Of a DNA stretch of 64,000 nt, positions 26,756-35,275 are shown piece by piece. The DNA lies in assembly GCA_039028975.1 (NCBI GenBank), contig JBCCHB010000090.1:1-64000 (forward strand), given 5' to 3'. Origin of the DNA: JAHBNG01 sp039028975 (GTDB lineage Bacteria; Chloroflexota; Anaerolineae; Caldilineales; Caldilineaceae). The notes under the pieces were generated by a model. The model was not told where the DNA came from. It ran no database searches and saw only the letters and a program-made list of their open reading frames with translations. The translations under genes were made by a program, and so were the position numbers. Position 1 is the stretch's first letter; the number at the start of each line of letters is the position of its first letter.

Positions 26756-26860
26756 TGCTACAATGACTCATGCAGAATATCATCTTCTTTCTCCTTCTTA
26801 GAATTTGGGTTTTGGGTAGATTGAAGAAGGCTCGGGCGCAGTCCCGAGCCTTCTTATTTT
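26756..26860 (+). promoter_or_regulatory. Short leader with extended -10, tiny hydrophobic ORF and intrinsic terminator
   Basis: TGCTACAAT (-10 at 26759-26764) stands five bases before an ATG at 26770 that opens a frame starting MQNIIFFLLLRIWVLGRLKK. An intrinsic terminator follows: arms aagaaggctcggg (26824-26836) and cccgagccttctt (26843-26855), loop cgcagt, tail atttt. This fits an attenuator or a terminated small RNA ahead of the DapA-like gene. The ORF runs through the terminator, which is unlike classic leader peptides. Confidence 0.4.
26824..26860 (+). terminator. Intrinsic terminator
   Basis: Thirteen perfectly paired bases with a six-base loop, followed by atttt. It lies 180 bases after the glycoside hydrolase stop and 150 bases before the DapA-like start, so it may end a short leader transcript rather than the hydrolase mRNA. 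Confidence 0.75.
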
Positions 26861-27009
26861 CTAGACATCTTCGCTGACTCTACTCTTAATAGGTTCACCC
26901 CATTTTTCAAGTCCTTCTGTCCATAATTGATTCTTCTCTGAATAGTCGGTAGAATAGAGAACACTGCTCCCGAGCGCAATGAAAACCTGTATTCTATTTG
27001 GAGGAACTA

Positions 27010-27903
27010 ATGAGCACCGATGGCTTGTTTCGCGGCATTATGCCCCCCATGGTCACCCCATTTGACCATAACGAAGAGATTGACGAAGCTGCTCTACGTG
27101 CGGATATCCGCTATATGATTGATGAGGCAAAGGTCCATGGCATCGTAGTTGGCGGTAGCACGGGCGAAGGGCATACATTCACCACCGCCGAAGCTCGTCA
27201 ACTAGTTGGGATTACCTGCGATGAGGTGGCAGGGAAGCTCCCCGTGATCGCAGGTGTGATTGTGGACAGCACTCGCCAAGCCGTGGAGCGGGTTCAAGCC
27301 TTGGCGGATCTACCGGTTGATGCGCTTCAGGTGACGCCCGTTCACTACCTATTTCGGCCATCAGATGAGATGATGCAACGCCACTTCGCCACTATTGTTG
27401 AGAGCATTCAACTTCCGCTGATGATCTACAATGTAGTTCCCTGGTCCTACTGTTCACCTGCGCTGCTAACCAAGATTATCACAGAAGTCGATGGGGTCAT
27501 TGGGGTAAAGCAGAGTGCTGGCGACCTGAAATTGTTGGCCGATCTGCTGCTCATGTTGGGCGACCGAGGCACGGTCTTCACCGCGGTTGACGCCCTGCTC
27601 TACCCCTCCTTTACGCTTAAAGCCCAAGGTGCCATTGCTGCTATTCTAACTGCAGCCCCCGATCTCTGCATCCAGCTTTGGGATGCAGTGCAAGCCAACG
27701 ATCACGAGACGGCCCTCGCTCTCCACAATCGACTGCTTTTGATCTGGAATGCAATCGTTGGCGACAACTTACCAGCTTGTGTCAAAACGGTCATGACTTT
27801 ACGAGGTCGCCATGGGGGTATTGCTCGAGCACCTATGACGCCAACTACGGATGAACAAGCAACAGCCATCGAACACGCCCTAGCCAAAGCAGACCTGCTC
27901 TAA
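27010..27903 (+). CDS. Dihydrodipicolinate synthase family aldolase/lyase (DapA-like)
   Basis: The start at 27010 is chosen because ggagg (27000-27004) lies five bases upstream; the frame itself is open from a TTG at 26998. The 297-residue protein has GIMPPMVTPFD at the start, VGGSTGEGHTF (substrate carboxylate loop), MIYNVVPWS with the catalytic Tyr, and GVIGVKQSAGDL with the Schiff-base Lys. The family includes DHDPS, N-acetylneuraminate lyase and sugar-acid aldolases. With a sulfatase next to it and a second, distinct copy at 41.8 kb, a sugar-acid or keto-acid catabolic role is more likely than lysine synthesis, but this is inference. Confidence 0.85.
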   Translation: MSTDGLFRGIMPPMVTPFDHNEEIDEAALRADIRYMIDEAKVHGIVVGGSTGEGHTFTTAEARQLVGITCDEVAGKLPVIAGVIVDSTRQAVERVQALADLPVDALQVTPVHYLFRPSDEMMQRHFATIVESIQLPLMIYNVVPWSYCSPALLTKIITEVDGVIGVKQSAGDLKLLADLLLMLGDRGTVFTAVDALLYPSFTLKAQGAIAAILTAAPDLCIQLWDAVQANDHETALALHNRLLLIWNAIVGDNLPACVKTVMTLRGRHGGIARAPMTPTTDEQATAIEHALAKADLL

Positions 27904-27912
27904 ATATGGAAG

Positions 27913-28009
27913 GCCAGAAAAGCTTGTTCCTGTGAAGACGGGTATCTCCCTCCCTTCTCGGCATTTCCCAATGCGCATTGGGGCGCGGTCAGCGTAAATG
28001 TTTTCTGAC
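27913..28009 (+). repeat. 97-bp MITE-like element, copy 2
   Basis: The left end gccagaaaag (27913-27922) is intact; the right end gttttctgac (28000-28009) is degenerate. The element overlaps an in-frame ATG at 27998 upstream of the sulfatase start, which argues that translation begins further down at 28040. Confidence 0.75.
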
Positions 28010-28039
28010 AAAGTATATCCAGCGAGAAAGAATATTCCC

Positions 28040-29473
28040 ATGAACCCAATGAACCTTCTCTACATCATCTCCGATCAACACTCCTATGACGCAATGGGCT
28101 GTTATGGCAGCGCCACGGTACAGACGCCCAATCTAGATCGTTTGGCAGAGCGAGGCACCCGCTTTACAAATGCCTACACGAATTGCCCTATCTGCGTTCC
28201 AGTCCGAGCGGCCTTGGCCACGGGTCGTTATGTACACCAAGATGGCTTTTGGGACAATGGGCATCCTTATGATGGCTCGATCCCTAGTTGGCATCACTAT
28301 CTGCGTGATCAGGGGGTCCAGGTCGATTCTATTGGCAAGCTACATTTCCGCTCAACTGACGACGACTTGGGATTCACCCAATCAGTAGAGCCCCTCAACG
28401 TGGTGGCTGGTGTTGGGGACATCCTAGGCTGTATCCGAGATAATCCACCTTTGCGTCAGAAAAAGGATGGCATTTTAGAGTCTGGTCCAGGCGATTCGAC
28501 ATACCTCCAATATGATATTCGCAATGCTGAAAATGGCTGTCGTTGGCTGGCTCAACATGCCAATGACGAGCAACCATGGGTGCTATTTCTATCGTTTGTC
28601 TGCCCTCATCCGCCCTACATTGCCCCACCAGCCCTCTACGATGCCTATCCGTTAGACGGTATTGAGATGATGCCCCAATGGCAGCAAACAGAGTGGCCAG
28701 AACATTCAGCAATGGCTTATTTCCGTCACTTTTTCGGTCTGGAAGAGCAATTTACAGAACATGAGATTCGTCGTATGAATGCGGCTTACTATGGGGCAAC
28801 GACCCATCTAGACCAGCAGATTGGACGGGTGCTGAACCAGCTAGATGAGCTAGGTCTAACCGACAAAACTCGCACCATCTACACGTCCGATCATGGGGAG
28901 AGCCGGGGAGCCAGGGGCCTCTTTGGCAAGTTCACCATGTATGAAGAGTCGGTTGGTATTCCGTTTATCATGGCAGGTCCAGATGTGCCAGAGGGCAAAG
29001 TCTGCAATACACCCGTCTCCTTAATCGACTCATATCCTACCATTGTGGATGCAGTTGATATGCCTGTGCCAGAAGCGAATTTAGACGGTGAGTCGCTTTG
29101 GTCGATTGCGGCTGGCCCAGATCAAGAACGGCTAGCTTTTAGCGAGTACCATGCTGTCGGCTCTCAGCACGCTTCCTTCATGGTCACTGACGGTCACCAC
29201 AAGTACATTCATTACGTGAATAGTGTCCCCCAGCTCTTTGACTTACACACCGATCCAAAGGAATTGAATGATTTGAGTCAATCCCAGCCGGAGGTTGCCG
29301 CATCGTTTGAGCAGAAGCTACGTACCATACTCGATCCAGATGCAGTTGATGCTCAGGCCAAAGCGGATCAGCGGTCTAAAGTTGATGCCTTTGGTGGGGA
29401 GGAAGCAGTCCGTAGCCGGGGATACTTTGTCAATTCACCTACCCCTGATGAGAAGCCAGCATTTCATCAATAG
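28040..29473 (+). CDS. Sulfatase (arylsulfatase family, Cys-type)
   Basis: With the start at 28040 (gagaaag upstream) the protein has 477 residues. It opens with NLLYIISDQHSYDAMGCYG, in which the metal-binding Asp of the usual DDxR region appears as DQH, and has PNLDRLAERGTRFTNAY. The sulfatase signature is CVPVRAALATGR with C52, the residue converted to formylglycine. Later metal-site segments are TIYTSDHGESRGARGLFGK and the PHPPYIAP loop. It hydrolyses sulfate esters, such as those of polysaccharides, or possibly phosphonates. No signal peptide is present, so it appears cytoplasmic. No maturase gene is in the window. A longer frame from 27998 exists but begins inside a repeat element. Confidence 0.87.
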   Translation: MNPMNLLYIISDQHSYDAMGCYGSATVQTPNLDRLAERGTRFTNAYTNCPICVPVRAALATGRYVHQDGFWDNGHPYDGSIPSWHHYLRDQGVQVDSIGKLHFRSTDDDLGFTQSVEPLNVVAGVGDILGCIRDNPPLRQKKDGILESGPGDSTYLQYDIRNAENGCRWLAQHANDEQPWVLFLSFVCPHPPYIAPPALYDAYPLDGIEMMPQWQQTEWPEHSAMAYFRHFFGLEEQFTEHEIRRMNAAYYGATTHLDQQIGRVLNQLDELGLTDKTRTIYTSDHGESRGARGLFGKFTMYEESVGIPFIMAGPDVPEGKVCNTPVSLIDSYPTIVDAVDMPVPEANLDGESLWSIAAGPDQERLAFSEYHAVGSQHASFMVTDGHHKYIHYVNSVPQLFDLHTDPKELNDLSQSQPEVAASFEQKLRTILDPDAVDAQAKADQRSKVDAFGGEEAVRSRGYFVNSPTPDEKPAFHQ

Positions 29474-29939
29474 AAGCCGTTATCATTGGCATCGAAGAAA
29501 GTGGGAGATCAGGCGAAAACTTGCATGCCTCTTCACTTTATGTTACAAAGATTTCAGGCATTGAGAATCTGTAGACCACGATTGCTCTACCCGTGATATG
29601 CGGGCGCACACTTTATACTCAGATCCATTTGAAAACTCGGGTTTGCTCTCCTTTGCAGAGGTTGCGGAAAACTTGGATTTTCAAAGTGACTGCAGTATAG
29701 AAAATGGCGGTCTACCAAAAAATCATTCGCCCCAGCATCCGTATCCAAGTCATCTTTATCCAAGAATAATCCAATCAAGCGATATACAGAAGAGACCATT
29801 TGAGCTGCGCGCCTGTGGCTAACCACTCAATTTTCAAGAGAAGTGGCGAGATTCTCCACGCTTGTGGGGATACAATCCGCACCTACGGCTGCCATAATTT
29901 GGGAACACTGTACTAGATCATTCCACAAGGGATTGTACT
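29474..29939. other. Intergenic region with one dispersed-repeat fragment
   Basis: No convincing gene. The segment 29828-29889 (ttttcaagagaagt, then cacgcttgt, then cacctacgg) matches, on the opposite strand, the tandem units at 47078-47290. A weak ribosome site (aaggga) lies just before the gene at 29940. Confidence 0.5.
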
Positions 29940-30677
29940 ATGATAGAAGAACTCCTTGAAGCACTTTTAGAAGGCTCTCAGCCCCAGCAACAGAAGACTC
30001 GCCAAAAGCAAGCACCTCCATCTAGTCCATGGATGGATCTGCTGGAAGGCGTATTGGGAGGCAGCGGTCAACAGTCACCAGCACCCAGGGAAGAGGTCTC
30101 CTCTTTTGGCATTGGTGACATTTTGGATCTGGTCCTAGGCGGGGGTCAACAAAGTGGCGGTCAACAGAGCAGGGGTCGACAAAGCCCTGTAGGTGGCAAT
30201 CCGCTGCTTGCACCCTTCACGGCTGCCCTAGCAGAGAAGCTAGGCATCTCGCCCCAGATGGCCTCAGTCATTGTCAGCGCCGCATTCGGATTGCTTATGG
30301 GCAAATTAAGTGGCAAAGATGGGGCATTAAGTGGCGGCAACTCGGCGGTCTTATCGGATGGGTTGGATCTAGACGATCTACTCGACGGCGACTTTTTGGA
30401 GAAGAATGGTGTAACCGAGAAAGTGGCCCGCCAAACAGGCATGGATGCCGAGGAAGCCCAGCAGAGCCTACTAGAAGCACTAGAGCTATTAGGATTGAAG
30501 AAGGGCGAAAAGGTAAAACCGATCCAGGAGAAAAAATCAACAGCCCGCTCATCCAAATCAACCTCTAAGAAATCCGCTCCAGCAAAGTCAACCGCAAAGA
30601 AACCAACTAGCAAAAGCAAATCCAGCAAAGCAGGTGATCTGAAAGACCTGCTTGATGATTGGAATGTGCACGGTTAA
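29940..30677 (+). CDS. Unknown protein with a Lys/Ser/Thr-rich basic tail (DUF937-like helix-glycine segments)
   Basis: The 245-residue protein starts with MIEELLEALLEGS and WMDLLEGVLGGSG, alternating with Gln/Gly-rich low complexity (about 15-75). A small predicted helical bundle spans about 80-125 (LLAPFTAALAEKLGISPQMA) and ends in a glycine-containing hydrophobic stretch. These features recall YidB/DUF937-type proteins. After a second helical segment (GMDAEEAQQSLLEALELLGL) comes a tail of about 45 residues rich in Lys, Ser, Thr and Ala, like histone H1 tails. The following protease gene begins 11 bases after its stop and contains a similar basic stretch, so the two probably act together. 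Function unknown. Confidence 0.65.
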   Translation: MIEELLEALLEGSQPQQQKTRQKQAPPSSPWMDLLEGVLGGSGQQSPAPREEVSSFGIGDILDLVLGGGQQSGGQQSRGRQSPVGGNPLLAPFTAALAEKLGISPQMASVIVSAAFGLLMGKLSGKDGALSGGNSAVLSDGLDLDDLLDGDFLEKNGVTEKVARQTGMDAEEAQQSLLEALELLGLKKGEKVKPIQEKKSTARSSKSTSKKSAPAKSTAKKPTSKSKSSKAGDLKDLLDDWNVHG

Positions 30678-30688
30678 GGAGAACCACT

Positions 30689-32314
30689 ATGGCATCAGCT
30701 AATCTTATCAAAAATACCTTACCGGCAGTGGTTCAGATTGTGGCGCTGCGTCAAGGCTTTATGGGGAATCTATCTTCCGCATGGACAGGTTCAGGCACAA
30801 TCGTTCACCCCCAAGGGGTCATTCTAACCAACTGCCACGTGGCTAATCCCCGGGCCATGGGCATGCCTTCTCCTCCAGCCGATAAACTGGCCATTGCCAT
30901 TACCGAGCGCTCTGATGAGCCGCCGGTGCTCACATACATAGCCGAAATCGTTGTCCAATCCCCGGAGATGGATTTGGCCGTTTTGCGTATTGCGTCCCGC
31001 ATGGATGGGAAATCGGTTCATCGCCTCAATCTGCCCGCCGTACCTATCGGTGACTCTGATTCCCTAGAGTTAGGCGATGTCATGTCCATCTTTGGCTATC
31101 CCGGCATAGGGGGAGAAACAGTGACCTTTACCTCTGGCAGCGTCTCTGGCTTTACCCAACAGCGAGATGTGACCAGTGGTCGAGCCTGGATCAAGACAGA
31201 TGCCACCATCGCGGGTGGCAACTCAGGTGGGACATCTGTAAACAACCAAGGATATCTAGTCGGCATTCCAACCCAAGCGGCAGCAGGTACAGGAATCTCA
31301 CCAGTTGACGCGCGCCCTGTGGTGGATACGAACCAGGATGGGCGGGTGGATCAACGTGATACCCCGATGTCCATTGGGGGCTTTATCAATGGTTTGCGCC
31401 CAGTCAATATGGCCAAGCCGCTGCTGCAGAAGGCGGGCATGCAATTTACTAGCGGTAGTCGAAAAAGGAGCACAGGTAAGTCAACTGAGAAATCAACCAA
31501 TAAATCGAGCAGCCGCTCGAAGAGTAAGTCTGCTGGTAAAACCGTGGTTGAATCTGAAAGGGGTACCTCACCTGAGCCCAAGAAGCGCAGTGGCAGATTG
31601 GCGGGCCTCAAGTCTGGCGAGCGTCCCACAGCCAAATCCAAAACCAAAGCAATCACCCCAACCATTACTGATCTGGTCTTCTGTGATCGGGTCACCAAAG
31701 ACGGTCGCCCGGTCAATCCATCAGCCATTCTGCCCGGTGGAAAGAAGCAGATCTATGCCAGCTTTGAATTCGATGGCATGCGCAACCGGACCAAATGGGG
31801 GCAAGTCTGGTCGGTTGATGGTCAGAAAGTTTATGAAGATGAGGCAGCTTGGAGTGATGGCCCCAGAGGCCGCAAAACGCTGGCCGTGCAAAGTCGCAAG
31901 CCCCTCCCCGATGGGAAATATCATCTGGCCATCTATGTGAAAGGGGCAATCATAGCGGAAGGTGAAGTCACCGTGGGGCGCCCCAATGAAGATGCTGATA
32001 TCCAGATTTCGGGCCAAGTCATTGATCGCGACACCAACCGAGGAATCAACGATGCGTTGGTGATTGTGCTGAAGCCGGGTATCCGCACAAGTGACTTTAT
32101 TAAGAAGCAAGAGCGAGAGATGGCCCTAACCTCCACCAAGACTAAACGGGCTGGGCGTTTTACGCTGCCCGATCAGTTGCCCAAAGGGCAAGCTTATGGG
32201 CTAGTCGTTGTGGCACGTGGTTACCAAGACATGGCCATCGAAAGTGCTTTACGCATCAGCCCTCAAGCGCCCGAGAAGGCTCAGATCCATCCGGTTCCCA
32301 TGGTTCGCGAATAA
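30689..32314 (+). CDS. Trypsin-like serine protease (S1C/DegP-like) with basic linker and Ig-like C-terminal domains
   Basis: The start at 30689 has aaggag six to ten bases upstream; 541 residues. The protease domain (1-230) has the catalytic triad H50 (LTNCHVAN), D95 (MDLAVLRI) and S179 (GGNSGGTS). No signal peptide or PDZ domain is seen, which is unusual for a DegP relative and suggests an internal protease or unconventional export. Residues about 255-330 are a Lys/Ser/Thr-rich linker similar to the tail of the upstream protein. The C-terminal part has a beta-rich segment with WGQVWSVDGQKV and then a carboxypeptidase-regulatory-like unit (ISGQVIDRDTNRGINDALVI). Substrate unknown. Confidence 0.82.
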   Translation: MASANLIKNTLPAVVQIVALRQGFMGNLSSAWTGSGTIVHPQGVILTNCHVANPRAMGMPSPPADKLAIAITERSDEPPVLTYIAEIVVQSPEMDLAVLRIASRMDGKSVHRLNLPAVPIGDSDSLELGDVMSIFGYPGIGGETVTFTSGSVSGFTQQRDVTSGRAWIKTDATIAGGNSGGTSVNNQGYLVGIPTQAAAGTGISPVDARPVVDTNQDGRVDQRDTPMSIGGFINGLRPVNMAKPLLQKAGMQFTSGSRKRSTGKSTEKSTNKSSSRSKSKSAGKTVVESERGTSPEPKKRSGRLAGLKSGERPTAKSKTKAITPTITDLVFCDRVTKDGRPVNPSAILPGGKKQIYASFEFDGMRNRTKWGQVWSVDGQKVYEDEAAWSDGPRGRKTLAVQSRKPLPDGKYHLAIYVKGAIIAEGEVTVGRPNEDADIQISGQVIDRDTNRGINDALVIVLKPGIRTSDFIKKQEREMALTSTKTKRAGRFTLPDQLPKGQAYGLVVVARGYQDMAIESALRISPQAPEKAQIHPVPMVRE

Positions 32315-32422
32315 AGATTCCATAGTACAGTCGTTATGAGAATGGTACTTTGGTCTACCTCATGGGGCCTCGAAAAAGTATCGTTCTCAGCGGAGATGAA
32401 TATAAACGAAAGGTAGCGTAGA

Positions 32423-33079
32423 ATGCAACAAGCTGGAAACAACAGAGGCTGCATGATGATTGCCATGATTGTAGCCGTTGGTGTCTTTTTCTTAATGAGT
32501 GGTGGCGGTGGCTTCCTCGGTGGTGGTGGTGGTCAGGCTATTCCACCCGGAGGGGGTGAGAGTCTACCAGAGAGCAGTGGAGAAGCAGGAGAGGCTGAGA
32601 ATTTACCACCCATTCAGGACGGTGGTCTATTAGAGCAGGTGGAGAGTGGTACCCTGGATGAAAGTGGTAGCGATAGTGGCGATGGTATTGAGGCTATGTA
32701 TGACAGCCTCATGGTCAACGATGTTCACTGGACGGTTATTGAGGCAGACTACCTAGGAGACACCTTATCCGATGGCACCCAAGCCCAAAGTGGTGAGTTT
32801 GTTGGGGTGGTCTATCAGATCGAAAATATGACTGATGCACCCATCACGCTTGTCAATCTGGAGTTGCTGGATGGGAACGATACAAAACATGAATATTCGC
32901 TGGAACTAAGTGCAGCCCTGGAGGATGGATGTAGCACAGTACCCTTAGAACCAGAGATCCCCTACACTTGTACAGCCCTGTTTGATGTTCCTTTGGACGC
33001 GACCGATCTGCATGTGGTTTTGACTGATTTTAACATGCTCGGTGGAGTAACGGACACGCTTGATCTGGAGTTGGATTAG
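32423..33079 (+). CDS. Membrane-anchored DUF4352-like protein
   Basis: The 218-residue protein has an N-terminal hydrophobic helix (MMIAMIVAVGVFFLMSGGGG) followed by a Gly/Pro/Glu/Ser-rich linker (about 30-90). The C-terminal domain (about 100-218) has SGEFVGVVYQIENMTDAPITL and a late DLHVVLTDF strand, the immunoglobulin-like pattern of DUF4352 proteins, which are usually lipoproteins or anchored surface proteins of unknown function. A Cys at position 10 is before, not after, the hydrophobic segment, so this is not a classic lipobox. It follows the protease gene by 108 bases on the same strand. Confidence 0.65.
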   Translation: MQQAGNNRGCMMIAMIVAVGVFFLMSGGGGFLGGGGGQAIPPGGGESLPESSGEAGEAENLPPIQDGGLLEQVESGTLDESGSDSGDGIEAMYDSLMVNDVHWTVIEADYLGDTLSDGTQAQSGEFVGVVYQIENMTDAPITLVNLELLDGNDTKHEYSLELSAALEDGCSTVPLEPEIPYTCTALFDVPLDATDLHVVLTDFNMLGGVTDTLDLELD

Positions 33080-33121
33080 GTAAATTTATTTCAAAGAGCT
33101 TTCAGCCAATTTGTGATACAC

Positions 33122-33143
33122 GCCCAGGGTTAAAACCCTGGGC
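33122..33143. terminator. Palindromic hairpin between convergent genes
   Basis: gcccagggtt (33122-33131) and aaccctgggc (33134-33143) form a near-complete palindrome, followed by ctagaaaatgg and a ttcttttct tract. It lies between the plus-strand gene ending at 33079 and the minus-strand gene ending at 33176, so it may stop transcription from either side. Confidence 0.6.
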
Positions 33144-33175
33144 TAGAAAATGGTTTCTTTTCTAGTCGAACTTTA

Positions 33176-34183
33176 TCAACGATTTGTCAACAGATAAACC
33201 ACAAACGTAGGTGCCCAATGGGAGACCATGTAGTCGTTATGCAGAGCATGAATGGTGCCAGCGTCTTGATGCTGTTGGGCAAGCTCAAGCATCGGGTCAA
33301 CCAGGTGGTGACTGTCCGGCAGAGCCTGCCCTATCTTCTTTAGCATCCAAGCTCGGCTCATATTTAGCCCTGTAAAATGAGCCAACTGCCCGTCAGAAAA
33401 ATCAGCAATCCCCACAGGTTGCAGATAAGTTGCCAACGAATCTTCAACCTCTTCTCCTAGAAATTTCCCCAGCCACTCTGCAAACTCAACTTGTCCCAAA
33501 ACCCGTCGCATCAGATCCGCTTCTGACAAGGTAGGCGACAAAAAATCAGAGGCCGACGGCTCATAGACCAAGGGTGCATTCTGATCATCCAAGTAAAAGG
33601 TGCGTGACCGGCTCTCGACTTGGGCAGCTAGATCTAGGTCAAGCGCTATCTGTGACCAATCATAGACCAGTCCTAGTGCAAAAGCTGTTTGACTATGCAA
33701 GCCAGTCCGTACGGGAAAGGGGAGCTTCTCCAGATAATGCCTAAATTGATTGGATGCATGGGCTTCTAACGGCTCTAGTGTAGACAACCAGCTTTGGGCT
33801 TGGGGTGTGGCCCACTCTCGCAATTCAGCTGCAAGTTGAAGCAGCCAAGCCATTCCGTATGGCATCTCAAAGGATCCCCGCTCTGCCAAATAGGCCATCT
33901 CCACAGCAATCTTCTCGGTGGTCAGGCAACGATGGAGAAGCGCCACGCCCTCATCAACATAGGATGCATGTGGATAGGTACGGATGGCCCGTACGACCTG
34001 CCAGAAAGAGTGAACGCTCGAGTGCCAATCGTAGCAGCCATAGAAGGCCGGATGCAGAGCCGAAGGTTGACAGACCACATCATCATCGCCAAATAGCCTA
34101 TGCAACAGACCATTTGGATATTCCCGCTCTAAGTTAGCCATAGTGACAGGAATAAAAGATTCGAAGAGAGATTGGTTGCTCAT
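33176..34183 (-). CDS. DUF2891 family protein
   Basis: The 335-residue protein has the hallmark HPAFYGCYDWHSSVHSFWQVVRAI near residue 43-66, followed by helical repeats and a final LHNDYMVSHWAPTFVVYLLT. DUF2891 proteins are predicted alpha/alpha-barrel proteins of unknown enzymology. The start overlaps the stop of the DUF362 gene by four bases (ATGA), so the two are translationally coupled. Confidence 0.82.
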   Translation of the reverse strand: MSNQSLFESFIPVTMANLEREYPNGLLHRLFGDDDVVCQPSALHPAFYGCYDWHSSVHSFWQVVRAIRTYPHASYVDEGVALLHRCLTTEKIAVEMAYLAERGSFEMPYGMAWLLQLAAELREWATPQAQSWLSTLEPLEAHASNQFRHYLEKLPFPVRTGLHSQTAFALGLVYDWSQIALDLDLAAQVESRSRTFYLDDQNAPLVYEPSASDFLSPTLSEADLMRRVLGQVEFAEWLGKFLGEEVEDSLATYLQPVGIADFSDGQLAHFTGLNMSRAWMLKKIGQALPDSHHLVDPMLELAQQHQDAGTIHALHNDYMVSHWAPTFVVYLLTNR

Positions 34184-35136
34184 GCTGGCAGTAGTTCCAT
34201 GGCATCATCTCGCTGCCACTGGAACTGTAGCTCAGTGGTTTCATGGGGTTTGAAGGACTTTTGCACGTCGGCAATCTTGGTTTCGAGAACCTCAATCTCC
34301 TTTAGATCGGCCACACCCAGTTCCAAGAGATGGCCATAGTGAAGCAGCCCAAGATCCAGTGGCTCAAAGCCCATGGACTTGGCCATGACGGCATCGGTAG
34401 CATAGACATCCACGCCCGCTGCCGCGATCCCCAAATCGACACCATCCTCGCCACCAGGGCCGTTGCCTTGGAGTCCTCGAGTCCCATCGACCACGGCAAC
34501 GTCGGGCGTCAGGAACTGGGCCAGGCGGATCAAGTTGATGTTGAGCACTTTGGCTTCGTCGGGCAACTTCCGGTCGGCGTGGGATTGGAAGCCGTGCATC
34601 TTCACCCGGTCAATTTTGCGGATGGTTCCCATGATCATATTTTTCAGCGCCAGGGTTACCACGCAGACATCGTGGGTTTTGGCAATGGCCAGAGAGATGG
34701 TGCAAGGGGCATCCAGAACGGTTTTGGGCATGTGCACCTGATAGGGACTGCCGTCGGCCAAAACGATCTCGGTCGTTTGCCACTGGGTCTCCTGGTTGAG
34801 ATCGACTAACTTAATCGGGACATCATATTCATCATGGAGGGTATGGTAATTAAAGTTGTCAAAGGCCGCACCTGAGTAGTCTTCGTTGCCGCCCTCGGCA
34901 ACAATGATCTCCTTAGGCGGATTGGGCGTGGTCAGTAAGAAATCGATGGTACCGCGGAGCACATCTACATGGCTGGATGCCAGTTGGTTGGAGCCAGAAA
35001 GAAAGTTCGGCTTGAGCAGCACTTGCTCTTTTATCCGTGGGGTCACGTCATCCCGAACAAGATCCAGGGCATGAAAGATATTGTCACGTCGATTAGAGCG
35101 CCGGGCCAACCCGACGCGTGCTTTTATGTTGGACAT
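34180..35136 (-). CDS. DUF362 domain-containing protein
   Basis: The 318-residue protein shows the DUF362 pattern: VLLKPNFLSGSNQ near residue 40, the IIVAEGG strand, ISLAIAKTHDVCVVTLALKNMIMGTI with the Lys-containing THxxxxxTLxxKN segment, and LTPDVAVVDGTRGLQGNGPGGEDGVDLGIAAAGVD. No ferredoxin-like CxxCxxCxxxC cluster motif is present, unlike many longer DUF362 proteins. The reaction is unknown. First gene of a two-gene unit with DUF2891. Confidence 0.8.
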   Translation of the reverse strand: MSNIKARVGLARRSNRRDNIFHALDLVRDDVTPRIKEQVLLKPNFLSGSNQLASSHVDVLRGTIDFLLTTPNPPKEIIVAEGGNEDYSGAAFDNFNYHTLHDEYDVPIKLVDLNQETQWQTTEIVLADGSPYQVHMPKTVLDAPCTISLAIAKTHDVCVVTLALKNMIMGTIRKIDRVKMHGFQSHADRKLPDEAKVLNINLIRLAQFLTPDVAVVDGTRGLQGNGPGGEDGVDLGIAAAGVDVYATDAVMAKSMGFEPLDLGLLHYGHLLELGVADLKEIEVLETKIADVQKSFKPHETTELQFQWQRDDAMELLPA

Positions 35137-35275
35137 TGGTTCTCCTTGTAAATAGCTTTCAGCTAATCAGCATTCAGCCAGAATCTGGCGATGTTTCGAG
35201 GTCGACTCTTAAACTTTCCTCTATGAGTCTATTATAACATCCCTTCTCCCCATACGCATTTGAATGACAACTTTG

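Noticed and set aside
26998..27009. TTG at 26998 as start of the first DapA-like gene
   Set aside because: A strong ribosome site sits between it and the ATG at 27010, which fits the usual N terminus.
27998..28039. The upstream ATG at 27998 as the sulfatase start
   Set aside because: It lies in the end of a MITE-like repeat, and family starts and a ribosome-like site favour 28040.
29598..29826. Overlapping frames on both strands of the gap before 29940
   Set aside because: Short, opposite-strand, no domain; part is a decayed repeat.
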